From IMG/VR virus record IMGVR_UViG_3300027704_000219, positions 1 through 20,232 of that record: a stretch of 20,232 bases of DNA. The stretch is one strand, 5' to 3'. This document shows positions 5,382-12,012 of the stretch, in pieces. Source of the stretch: a virus. The notes beneath the pieces were generated by a model. That model saw only the letters and a list, made by a program, of their open reading frames with translations, was not told the origin of the DNA and searched no databases. Position 1 is the first letter of the stretch; every line of letters begins with the position of its first letter. Both the position numbers and the translations under genes were made by a program.

Positions 5382-6497
5382 ATGAACGCACCCGAACAAC
5401 TGCCCATGGCCGATGGCCAAATTGCCGCCTACAGCCCTGTCGCTGCTGGCCTGGCTGAACTGCGCCACCGCTTCGATGGCGTCGTCTTTGATGTCTCCAC
5501 CACGAAGGGCGACAAGGAGGCGCGTGGCTTCCGCAAGGAGTTGGTGACGCTGCGCACCACGCTGGAATCCAAGCGCAAGGAACTCAAGGCCCCGGCGCTG
5601 GCCTATGCCAAGCGCATCGACGACGAAGCCAAGACCATCACGCTGGAAATCCTGGGGCTCGAAGAACCCATCGACGCGCAGATCAAGGCCGAGGAAGCAC
5701 GCAAGGAAGCCGAGCGGGCAGCCAAGGCTGAAGCCGAGCGCGTGCGGGTCGAAAAGCATCAGGCCGTGATTCAGTACCTGCGCAGCATCCCTGCGGGCGT
5801 GGCATCAGCCCCGGCAGACAAGGTGCTGGCCGCGCTGAATGAGCTTGACGCGCTCGACATCACAACGGCCCTCGAAGAATTTCAAGGACAGGCCCAAGTC
5901 GCCAAGGATGAATCCCTGGACAAGCTGCGCGAGATGCACGCCGCCGCTGTGGCTCACGAAGCCGATCAAGCCCGCATCAAGGCCGAGCAGGAAGCCGAAG
6001 CCGCACGCATTGCCGCTGAGCGCGCCGAACTGGCCCGCCTGCGCGCTGAGTCTGAAGCCCGCGAACGTGAAGCCGCAGCAGCCCGAGCCGAGCAAGAGCG
6101 CAAAGACCGCGAGGCCCTCGAAGCCGCCGAACGTGAGCAAGCCGCAAGGCTGGCCGCTGAACGTGCGGCACAGGCCGAAGAACTGCGCAAGCAACGCGAA
6201 GCCCAAGAAGCCGAACTCCGCGCCCAGCGTGAAGCGCAAGCCAAGGCAGACGCCGAAGCAGCCGCCGCGCGCCGCGCCGAAGAATCGCGCCTGGCTGCTG
6301 AACGCGCAGAGCTTCGCCGCCAACAGGACGAAGCGGAAGCCAAGCGCCGCGCCGAATTGGAAGCCAAGCACGCGGCCGACATGAAGGCCCGCGACGCTGC
6401 GCCCGTGATGCTGACCGCGCTGCGCCAGATCGCCGAACTTAGCACCGAAGCCAAGGTGAAGAAGATCGCAAAAACCGCCATCTCGGAGGCCGCATGA
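5382..6497 (+). CDS. Large alanine/glutamate-rich coiled-coil phage protein near recombination genes
   Basis: The 371-residue protein has an N-terminal domain (residues 1-100) with FDVSTTKGDKEARGFRKELV and LRTTLESKRKELKAPALAYA, seen in phage proteins encoded beside single-strand annealing proteins. A very long charged coiled coil of AEAERARKE-type heptads (about 105-345) follows, and then a short C-terminal helix. The length and composition recall TolA-like repeats but no signal or membrane segment is present, so it should be cytoplasmic. It is coupled by ATGA to the next gene. Its partner may be the downstream ATPase or SSB, inferred only from context. Confidence 0.75.
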   Translation: MNAPEQLPMADGQIAAYSPVAAGLAELRHRFDGVVFDVSTTKGDKEARGFRKELVTLRTTLESKRKELKAPALAYAKRIDDEAKTITLEILGLEEPIDAQIKAEEARKEAERAAKAEAERVRVEKHQAVIQYLRSIPAGVASAPADKVLAALNELDALDITTALEEFQGQAQVAKDESLDKLREMHAAAVAHEADQARIKAEQEAEAARIAAERAELARLRAESEAREREAAAARAEQERKDREALEAAEREQAARLAAERAAQAEELRKQREAQEAELRAQREAQAKADAEAAAARRAEESRLAAERAELRRQQDEAEAKRRAELEAKHAADMKARDAAPVMLTALRQIAELSTEAKVKKIAKTAISEAA

Positions 6498-6796
6498 CCA
6501 CCGTCATCGAACACTGCGACGCGCAGTGCAGCAAGTGCCCGATTGGGTGCCTGAGCCAACAACAGCTTGACGCCATGGAGGAGACGGCCGAATGGTCGGC
6601 ACGCTCTGCCAACCCGCTGCGCACCTCAAGCGTGGGCCTGCTGCCCCGTGAGCACCGTGAGCCGATCCCCACCCAGCCCTTCGCGCCTGGCGTGATCGAG
6701 CGGCACGAGCGCCGCAAGGCCACCCGCCTCCTCTTGTCCATCGTGGGCGCGTCCGCGTGCCTCGTGATGTGGGTGGGCTGGAGGTGGATGCGATGA
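6494..6796 (+). CDS. Small cysteine-cluster protein with C-terminal membrane segment
   Basis: This 100-residue protein starts with four cysteines in CDAQCSKCPIGC (residues 8-19), able to bind zinc or an iron-sulphur cluster. It ends with a hydrophobic helix LLLSIVGASACLVMWVGW (about residues 79-96) and a basic tip, consistent with a C-terminal tail anchor. ATG at 6494 overlaps the upstream stop as ATGA. The combination of a metal-binding head and a tail anchor is unusual in an early operon and no family is recognised. Confidence 0.65.
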   Translation: MTTVIEHCDAQCSKCPIGCLSQQQLDAMEETAEWSARSANPLRTSSVGLLPREHREPIPTQPFAPGVIERHERRKATRLLLSIVGASACLVMWVGWRWMR

Positions 6797-6996
6797 GCCG
6801 GACCAAAGCCATGGTCTGGGATGACCTCGAAGCACAAGAACTGAACGAACAACCGAGTTTTGGAGAATCACATGAGCACAGCGGTAATGATCATCGGCGA
6901 GTCGGGGACGGGCAAATCCACCAGCCTGCGCAACCTCGACCCAGCGCAAACCCTGCTGATTCAGGCGGTGCGCAAGCCCCTGCCCTTCCGTTCTAA
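6793..6996 (+). CDS. Possible small overlapping gene (67 aa)
   Basis: An ATGA overlap at 6793 opens a frame beginning MSRTKAMVWDDLEAQELNEQ. The first 26 codons lie ahead of the next gene and look protein-like. The rest overlaps the ATPase gene by 125 bases in another frame and becomes proline and histidine rich, which is typical of a shadow. It may act only as a coupling leader. Confidence 0.3.
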   Translation: MSRTKAMVWDDLEAQELNEQPSFGESHEHSGNDHRRVGDGQIHQPAQPRPSANPADSGGAQAPALPF

Positions 6997-7537
6997 GGAA
7001 TGGAAGCCCGCCACGAAGGAGAACCCCCAGGGCTCCATCTTCGTGAGCGACCAGAGCGGAACCATTGTTGAAGCGATGCGGCGCACCACCCGCGACATCA
7101 TCGTGCTGGACGACTTCCAGTACGTGATGGCGAACGAGTTCATGCGCCGCGTGACGGACGTGGAAGTGGGTAACGCAGCCTTCGCCAAGTACAACGAGAT
7201 TGCCCGCAGCGCGTGGGACATCCTGACGGCTGCATCCAGCCTGGCCGACACCAAGCGCGTGTACCTGCTGAGTCACACCAGCACCGACGAATTCGGCAAG
7301 ACCAAGATCAAGACGATTGGAAAGCTCCTTGACGAAAAGATCGTCATGGAAGGGCTTGTGTCCATCGTCCTGCGCACCGCCGTGGTCAACGACCAATATC
7401 TGTTTCGCACTCGGAACAACGGCAGCGACACCGTCAAGAGCCCCATCGGCCTGTTTGACCACGAAATGATCCCCAACGACCTGGCCGCAGTCGATGCCGC
7501 CGTTTCCGAGTTCTACGGCATCGCCGCGAACACCTGA
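6872..7537 (+). CDS. Sak4-like / AAA_24 phage P-loop ATPase (putative recombinase)
   Basis: The 221-residue protein starts at ATG 6872 (GGAG Shine-Dalgarno). It has a Walker A GESGTGKST (residues 9-17) at its very N-terminus and a Walker B IIVLDD (76-81). Phage nucleotide-binding proteins of this type belong to the RecA-like Sak4/AAA_24 group. Sak4 proteins pair with an SSB for single-strand annealing recombination, and here the next gene has an SSB-type C-terminal tip. The exact family cannot be fixed by eye, so an alternative role as a helicase-loading ATPase remains. A TTG start 4 codons earlier exists but lacks support. Confidence 0.75.
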   Translation: MSTAVMIIGESGTGKSTSLRNLDPAQTLLIQAVRKPLPFRSKEWKPATKENPQGSIFVSDQSGTIVEAMRRTTRDIIVLDDFQYVMANEFMRRVTDVEVGNAAFAKYNEIARSAWDILTAASSLADTKRVYLLSHTSTDEFGKTKIKTIGKLLDEKIVMEGLVSIVLRTAVVNDQYLFRTRNNGSDTVKSPIGLFDHEMIPNDLAAVDAAVSEFYGIAANT

Positions 7538-7563
7538 CCACCCCTGAACCACCAAGGACCACC

Positions 7564-8205
7564 ATGAGCTACACACTCGACGCCACCCAAGCCAAAGCAG
7601 CCGACAGCCTGGGCAGCAGCATCCGCGAAACCGGCAAGTACATCGGCACCATCACCCGCGCCGAGGCCATCACCTCGACCAAGGGCACCAAGGGCCTTGG
7701 CTTGTCGTTCAAGGCCGCAGACGGCGCCACCGCCGACTACCTCGACCTGTGGACCCACAACAAGGACGGCGAAGACCTGTCCTCACTCAAGACGGTCAAC
7801 GCCATCCTGGCCTGCTTGAAGCTGCGCGGCATCACCGAGGGCGCGATTGCCTTCGAGAAGTGGAACAAGGACAAGAAGGCCCGCGAGACCGTGCAGGGCA
7901 AGGGCTACCCCGACCTCATGGGCAAGCGCATCGGCTTCCTGCTGCGCAAGGAACTGGAAACCGACGACAAGGGCGAAGACCGCGACCGCCTGGCCATCTA
8001 TGCGGTGTTTCAGGCTGACACCGAACTGACCGCCTCCGAGGTGCTGGGCCAGCAGACCAAGCCCGAGCGCCTGGGCAAGATGTTCGACGCCCTGATGGCC
8101 AAGCCGGTGAACGACAAGCGCAAGGCCCCGGGCTCGTCTGCACGCCCTGCTGCCAGCTCGTCAGATTCCGGCGACTGGACCCAAGACCCAGACATCCCGT
8201 TTTGA
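7564..8205 (+). CDS. SSB-like single-strand DNA binding protein (DUF669-like)
   Basis: This 213-residue protein has an N-terminal region SSIRETGKYIGTITRAEAIT followed by GTKGLGLSFKAADG, consistent with an OB-fold-like domain of phage DUF669-type proteins. The C-terminus is a serine/alanine-rich linker ending in DWTQDPDIPF, an acidic tip of the DDDIPF type that bacterial and phage SSBs use to recruit partners. It sits 26 bases after the Sak4-like gene with an AAGGA Shine-Dalgarno. The role inferred is coating ssDNA during phage recombination and replication. Confidence 0.75.
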   Translation: MSYTLDATQAKAADSLGSSIRETGKYIGTITRAEAITSTKGTKGLGLSFKAADGATADYLDLWTHNKDGEDLSSLKTVNAILACLKLRGITEGAIAFEKWNKDKKARETVQGKGYPDLMGKRIGFLLRKELETDDKGEDRDRLAIYAVFQADTELTASEVLGQQTKPERLGKMFDALMAKPVNDKRKAPGSSARPAASSSDSGDWTQDPDIPF

Positions 8206-8215
8206 GGTCTGAACC

Positions 8216-8653
8216 ATGAGCGTCATCGAAGCCGCCGCAGTGTCAGTCAAGACCATGGCCGACAACACCCTACGCCTGACTGTGGACATCGAACCCCGGC
8301 ACGCCAAGGCAGCGTTCGCCCTGTTTGGTGAGCGTGGCACGGCGGTGGCTTTGGCAGCGCTCAAGGCTGACCCGGAGCCCGAGCAAGAGCCGCAGTCCGA
8401 GTCCGCGACCCTCAAAGGTGGCGAGCTGTCCAAGTGGGCCGCACTGCGCTGCCAAGACCCGGCGTTTCGCGCGTGGCTGCGCAACCAAGGGCCAGCCCGT
8501 CAGGACTGGAACACCACGGACGGCGCGGCCGACACGATCCGGGCCATCTGCCACATCACCAGCCGGGCCGAGCTCGACCACAACAAGGCCGCCGCCGCCA
8601 TCTTCAACGAACGCATCCGCCGCGCCTGGCAAGAGCACACGGAAGGACACTGA
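8216..8653 (+). CDS. Conserved hypothetical phage protein
   Basis: This 145-residue protein starts at ATG 8216, 10 bases after the SSB-like gene. The N-terminal 50 residues (NTLRLTVDIEPRHAKAAFAL, then FGERGTAVALAAL) form a recognisable phage segment also seen in early operons. The C-terminal part (WAALRCQDPAFRAWLRNQGP, then AADTIRAICHITSRAELD) is helical and resembles a conserved domain of unknown function seen next to exonucleases. No catalytic residues can be assigned. It is one base from the exonuclease gene. Confidence 0.7.
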   Translation: MSVIEAAAVSVKTMADNTLRLTVDIEPRHAKAAFALFGERGTAVALAALKADPEPEQEPQSESATLKGGELSKWAALRCQDPAFRAWLRNQGPARQDWNTTDGAADTIRAICHITSRAELDHNKAAAAIFNERIRRAWQEHTEGH

Positions 8654-8654
8654 C

Positions 8655-9398
8655 ATGGAAACCCACCTGTATTTGGACATCGAAACCATCCCGGCACAGC
8701 GCCCGGACATCCTGGCAGACATCCGCGCCAGCAAGCAGCAGGAACTCGAACAAGCCATCGCAGCCGTGCGCGCACCTGGCAACTACGGCGCCGAAGCTGC
8801 GGCCAAGTGGATGGCCGAGAAGGGTGCGGCACAGATTGCCGACCTGCGCGCGGGCTTCGACGCTGATGTCGATGACGCCTACCGCAAGACCAGCTTTGAT
8901 GGTGCCTTCGGCCAAATCTGCGTGATCGGCTGGGCACTGAACGACGACCAGCCGCGAACGGTGCACGGCATGAACGAGCGCGAGGTGCTGCGTGCCTTTG
9001 GCCAGTCGCTGGACGTTCCGCGCTCCGCTCAGTTCTCGACCTGCATCGTCGGCCACAACGTCGCGGCCTTTGATCTGCGCTTCCTGGCGCAGCGCCACAT
9101 CGTCAACGGCATCCGCCCGCACATCGTCATCGCCAAGGCAGCACAGGCCAAACCCTGGGAAGTCGAGAAGGTGTTCGACACGATGGTGCAGTGGTCAGGT
9201 GTGGGCTCACGCATCAGCCTGGACAAGCTGTGCAAGGCCTTGGGCATCAAGTCGCCCAAGGGTGACATTGACGGCTCAAAGGTGTGGGACGCGGTGCAGG
9301 CTGGCCGCTTGGTGGAAGTGGCCGACTACTGCGCCCGCGATGTCGAGGCGGTGCGGCAGGTTCATCTGCGCATGACCTACCAAGTCGAGGTGGCGTGA
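8655..9398 (+). CDS. DEDD-family 3'-5' exonuclease (PolB exonuclease-like)
   Basis: The 247-residue protein shows the DEDD motifs in order: Exo I YLDIET (D8, E10), Exo II GHNVAAFDLRFL (D140), and Exo III YCARD (Y225, D229), the YxxxD form. These four acidic residues bind two metal ions for 3'-5' hydrolysis. The start at 8655 follows the previous stop directly, while the longer frame starting at 8325 is a shadow of the previous gene. It most likely trims DNA ends during phage recombination with the Sak4-like and SSB-like proteins. The end overlaps the next start as TGATG. Confidence 0.85.
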   Translation: METHLYLDIETIPAQRPDILADIRASKQQELEQAIAAVRAPGNYGAEAAAKWMAEKGAAQIADLRAGFDADVDDAYRKTSFDGAFGQICVIGWALNDDQPRTVHGMNEREVLRAFGQSLDVPRSAQFSTCIVGHNVAAFDLRFLAQRHIVNGIRPHIVIAKAAQAKPWEVEKVFDTMVQWSGVGSRISLDKLCKALGIKSPKGDIDGSKVWDAVQAGRLVEVADYCARDVEAVRQVHLRMTYQVEVA

Positions 9399-9565
9399 TG
9401 GCTGGCCAGATCGTTTCCCGCGAACGCATACGCGCCGAGTTCGACCGCCTCAAGGCCAACGCCTACGAGTTCAGCGACCCCGAGTTGTGCATCCTCGTGG
9501 CGGCCAACCTGGGCCTACCTGTCGAGGCTGTGGTTGAGGTGCTGGAACACAAGGAGGCCGCTTAA
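9398..9565 (+). CDS. Small hypothetical phage protein (55 aa)
   Basis: The ATG at 9398 overlaps the exonuclease stop as TGATG. The product (MAGQIVSRERIRAEFDRLKA, then EFSDPELCILVAANLGLPVE) is compact and helical, ending VLEHKEAA. It could be a DNA- or protein-binding accessory to the exonuclease. No family is recognised. Confidence 0.6.
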   Translation: MAGQIVSRERIRAEFDRLKANAYEFSDPELCILVAANLGLPVEAVVEVLEHKEAA

Positions 9566-9585
9566 CCACCACCTGAAAGGACACC

Positions 9586-9996
9586 ATGAAAACCGCAATC
9601 ACCCTCACCATCATCGCCGTCACCCTTGCAGCTTGCAGCCGCGACGAAGTGTCGTTTGACACGCTCGAAACCGCACGCAAGCAGGCCCGCGAGAACGCCG
9701 AGTTCAACGCCCGCAAGTGGCGTGCAGACACCAAGCTCTATGCCGACTCCATCCTGATCTCTCGCGGTGACAGCACGCAGGCCCCGGCATGCCCTCAAGG
9801 CGACGGCTGGGCAACCATTGACATCGCCGATGCACAGACCGGCCAAACCCAAGCCAAGCTGAAGTGCAGCACGGTTTCTGACTCAGTGGGGTGCCGCGTT
9901 GACAACGACTTCAAGAGCAGCCCCTACGCGAACGAGGACGGCACTTGTGCGCCTCTGAACCGTGTCCCGCACCCTCTGCCGAAGATTGGCAAGTGA
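9586..9996 (+). CDS. Predicted lipoprotein in the early operon
   Basis: This 136-residue protein begins with a lipoprotein signal peptide: K2, a hydrophobic stretch TAITLTIIAVTLAAC, and an LAAC lipobox with C17 as the lipidation site. Residue +2 is serine, which predicts outer-membrane sorting. The mature part contains four cysteines (about residues 65, 89, 98, 116) that could form two disulphides. Shine-Dalgarno GAAAGGA precedes the ATG. It is expressed early, before lysis genes, so a superinfection-exclusion or envelope-altering role like that of other phage lipoproteins is plausible. The next gene is a membrane microprotein overlapping its stop. Confidence 0.75.
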   Translation: MKTAITLTIIAVTLAACSRDEVSFDTLETARKQARENAEFNARKWRADTKLYADSILISRGDSTQAPACPQGDGWATIDIADAQTGQTQAKLKCSTVSDSVGCRVDNDFKSSPYANEDGTCAPLNRVPHPLPKIGK

Positions 9997-10106
9997 TGCT
10001 GATTCTGAGCATATCCACTGTGCTCGTCTTGCTGGTTGCCAGCTTTGCTGCTGGCTACATCACCAAGGCATGGCGGGCACGCAAGGCACACAAGGAGGCC
10101 GCATGA
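9996..10106 (+). CDS. Membrane microprotein (36 aa)
   Basis: TGATG coupling to the lipoprotein gene opens a 36-codon frame: a single hydrophobic helix (MLILSISTVLVLLVASFAAG) followed by a basic tail (YITKAWRARKAHKEAA). Positive residues after the helix predict N-out/C-in topology. It overlaps the next gene as ATGA. The size is typical of phage membrane microproteins. It probably works with the lipoprotein, but this is an inference. Confidence 0.6.
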   Translation: MLILSISTVLVLLVASFAAGYITKAWRARKAHKEAA

Positions 10107-10564
10107 CCGACACCAAGCAAACAGAAAAGACGTTGTCCCTTGTGTGCAGAGATTGCGGGGTACGCGATTACTCAACGTCATACATGCAAACAAGCAAGAT
10201 CAAGCAGGAGATGGACGCATCCGGCACTTGCTTTGACTGCGCCTACTGGCGCGTCACCATCAAGACGCCGCCCGACACAGTGATTAACGGTCGAACGTAC
10301 AGCATCGGCAATGTCAAGAAGCCACCCAACAGCCCACATGCCGGCATGGCTGGGCGGCGCTTTGACATTGAGTACTTCGATGGTCGAACAGTCACGACGC
10401 ACGACTTGTGGGCAGGGTCGGAAATTCCGGAGCGGTACAGGGATCGCCTCCCCGATAACGCAAGGTTTTTGCATGGCGCTGGATTTCAGCGCATCGGAGA
10501 CGGCGGCGCGTGGAATGCCTCCACCCCTCCAAAGCAACAAGCCACCCAGGAGCAACCCAAATGA
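10103..10564 (+). CDS. Zinc-ribbon-like phage protein
   Basis: This 153-residue protein starts at ATG 10103 (ATGA overlap). It has two CxxC pairs, CRDC (15-18) and CFDC (43-46), forming a likely zinc ribbon at the N-terminus. The middle section has GRTYSIGNVKKPPNSPHAGM and GRRFDIEYFDGRTVTTHDLW, a conserved pattern in phage hypothetical proteins. A disordered Q/P/T-rich tail follows. The first 16 bases (ATGACCGACACCAAGC) are identical to the start of the next gene. Function is unknown. Confidence 0.7.
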   Translation: MTDTKQTEKTLSLVCRDCGVRDYSTSYMQTSKIKQEMDASGTCFDCAYWRVTIKTPPDTVINGRTYSIGNVKKPPNSPHAGMAGRRFDIEYFDGRTVTTHDLWAGSEIPERYRDRLPDNARFLHGAGFQRIGDGGAWNASTPPKQQATQEQPK

Positions 10565-11163
10565 CCGACACCAAGCTGAGAGAGGCGTTTGAGGCCGAGA
10601 TTCGCTGCGAAGAAAAGTGGGGGCATCGGTCCCTGCTGCGCAACAAGCAAGGCGGCTATGCCAACTGGTGCGTTGACCTCATGTGGGACGTATGGCAAGC
10701 AGCCCTTGCCGCCCCTGCGGCAGAGCCGGAGCAATCCACCCGCCTGCGCGGTGGTGTGCCGGATGTCCGCAGCGTTGACCGTGGTTTTCGCTGGGACGGC
10801 GAAGCGCAGCACCATGTCCCAACTTTGCTGATCGAGTTTGAACCCGTCCCAGCGGGGAGCCCAAACAATGCGAAGGGTTGGGAAGATCGCGACGCACTTG
10901 CATCCGCGCTCACCGCCGCCCCTCAAGCCCCAGCGCTGGATGCATGGATCAGCGTTGCGGACGAAATGCCTGACAGCGAGCCCGGATCTCCGCCCGTGCT
11001 GTTCTACAGCGATGACCTGCGCAACCCGACAAACATGATGCTCGGCATCTACCGAGACGGCAAGTGGCTGTCGGCTGGCTTTGAATTCGTCAACGTGACG
11101 CACTGGAAACCAAAGCCAGAAACTCCCGACGCAGCCATGTCAGCGCAGGGAGGTGGCAAGTGA
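10561..11163 (+). CDS. Phage protein with C-terminal DUF551 domain
   Basis: This 200-residue protein has an N-terminal module (FEAEIRCEEKWGHR, later LMWDVWQAALA) common in phage early proteins, a low-complexity APAAEPEQ and APQAPALDA linker, and a C-terminal DUF551 domain: WISVADEMPDSEPGSPPVLF with YRDGKWLSA and VTHWKPKPETP. DUF551 proteins are widespread in temperate phages, with unknown function. ATGA overlaps the previous gene, and the GTG start of the next gene overlaps its stop. A second DUF551 protein lies further down the operon. Confidence 0.75.
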   Translation: MTDTKLREAFEAEIRCEEKWGHRSLLRNKQGGYANWCVDLMWDVWQAALAAPAAEPEQSTRLRGGVPDVRSVDRGFRWDGEAQHHVPTLLIEFEPVPAGSPNNAKGWEDRDALASALTAAPQAPALDAWISVADEMPDSEPGSPPVLFYSDDLRNPTNMMLGIYRDGKWLSAGFEFVNVTHWKPKPETPDAAMSAQGGGK

Positions 11164-11417
11164 GCGACATCAAACTGCCCGAGCACTGCGCTGGCTCCAA
11201 GTTTCGCCCTGTCCACTGGCACGACATCAACACCACGCCGCCGAAGTTGATCGGATGGGGCGTCGAAGAAAAGCCCAAGGGCAAGCGGGCCTACGTCCCC
11301 CGCGCATTCCGTGGCGAGACACATCCATTCAAGACCAAGGAAGAAGCCCAGCAGGTTTGCGACGAACTGAACAAACAGAGCGCCACCCAGGCCGAGCGCG
11401 ATCAGGGAGGCAGGTGA
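11160..11417 (+). CDS. Small hypothetical phage protein (85 aa)
   Basis: The GTG at 11160 overlaps the upstream stop as GTGA; no ATG is available nearby. The product starts SDIKLPEHCAGSKFRPVHW and has the sections KGKRAYVPRAFRGETHPF and KTKEEAQQVCDELNKQSA. It is basic and soluble. No family can be assigned with certainty. The next ATG overlaps its stop as TGATG. Confidence 0.6.
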   Translation: MSDIKLPEHCAGSKFRPVHWHDINTTPPKLIGWGVEEKPKGKRAYVPRAFRGETHPFKTKEEAQQVCDELNKQSATQAERDQGGR

Positions 11418-11641
11418 TGTCGTGCGCCTCATACCGTCGTGGGCAGCTTTGCGCGGACGGCTTCCCGATGTCCTATCCCGCTAGTTCGGCATGCACAGGC
11501 TCCGTCTGTGACTGCTGCCAGCGGCCCAACGACAAGCTCCCGGCCTGCATGGACGAGGACATCAACGCGATGTGGCTGAACGATGACGGCACGCCGAAAC
11601 ACAGGCCCGCCACCCACCCCACCAAGGACACCAAGCAATGA
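11417..11641 (+). CDS. Cysteine-rich small phage protein (74 aa)
   Basis: ATG at 11417 follows by TGATG overlap. The product is rich in cysteine, with CTGSVCDCCQRPNDKLPAC spanning residues 26-44, suggesting a zinc-binding knuckle. The C-terminal PKHRPATHPTKDTKQ tail is basic. It overlaps the next gene as ATGA. Function is unknown. Confidence 0.6.
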   Translation: MSCASYRRGQLCADGFPMSYPASSACTGSVCDCCQRPNDKLPACMDEDINAMWLNDDGTPKHRPATHPTKDTKQ

Positions 11642-11793
11642 CCGAACAGCGAACAGCATTTGAAAAATGGGCCGTGCAACAGGCATGGATCAAGGACTGC
11701 CAGCGCAATGCAGACGGTTCCTATGGACATTACGAGACGCAAAAAGCGTGGGCTGCGTGGCAAGCCGCTTCGCGCAAGAAGGACACACCATGA
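11638..11793 (+). CDS. Small phage protein (51 aa), AWxAWQA module
   Basis: A 51-codon frame with ATGA overlaps at both ends. Its sequence TAFEKWAVQQAW and YGHYETQKAWAAWQAASRKK is the same helical module as the N-termini of the DUF551-containing proteins before and after it, here standing alone. That makes it a real gene despite its size. Role unknown. Confidence 0.6.
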   Translation: MTEQRTAFEKWAVQQAWIKDCQRNADGSYGHYETQKAWAAWQAASRKKDTP

Positions 11794-12011
11794 CCAACGA
11801 AGTGAAGCGACCAACCGCCACGCTCAACTGGTCCCTCTATGTTGATTGCCCGCAATGCGACAAGAGCAACGACCTCGCAGGGCCTGAGCACGACACCGAA
11901 CACCATGTTGCCCGCCACATCTTCAGCAACGCATGGGACAAGCTAAACGGCCACGAGGTGGAGTGCGAGCACTGCGGCCACGAGTTCACGATTGAGAAAG
12001 TCGAGTACTGA
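11790..12011 (+). CDS. Small zinc-ribbon phage protein (73 aa)
   Basis: ATG at 11790 overlaps the previous stop as ATGA. Two CxxC pairs, CPQC (20-23) and CEHC (59-62), separated by a helical insertion, form a classic zinc ribbon. The ending HEFTIEKVEY is typical of small phage zinc-ribbon proteins. It probably binds nucleic acid or protein partners; no exact family is assigned. Confidence 0.65.
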   Translation: MTNEVKRPTATLNWSLYVDCPQCDKSNDLAGPEHDTEHHVARHIFSNAWDKLNGHEVECEHCGHEFTIEKVEY

Positions 12012-12012
12012 C

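Noticed and set aside
5805-6371. 188-residue minus-strand frame, Phe/Leu/Gly rich
   Set aside because: It is the complement of the Ala/Glu coiled-coil repeats, which generates long open frames on the opposite strand.
6626-7576. 316-residue frame on the minus strand
   Set aside because: It is the complement of the ATPase gene and its neighbours in GC-rich DNA, with no ribosome site and no protein-like domains.
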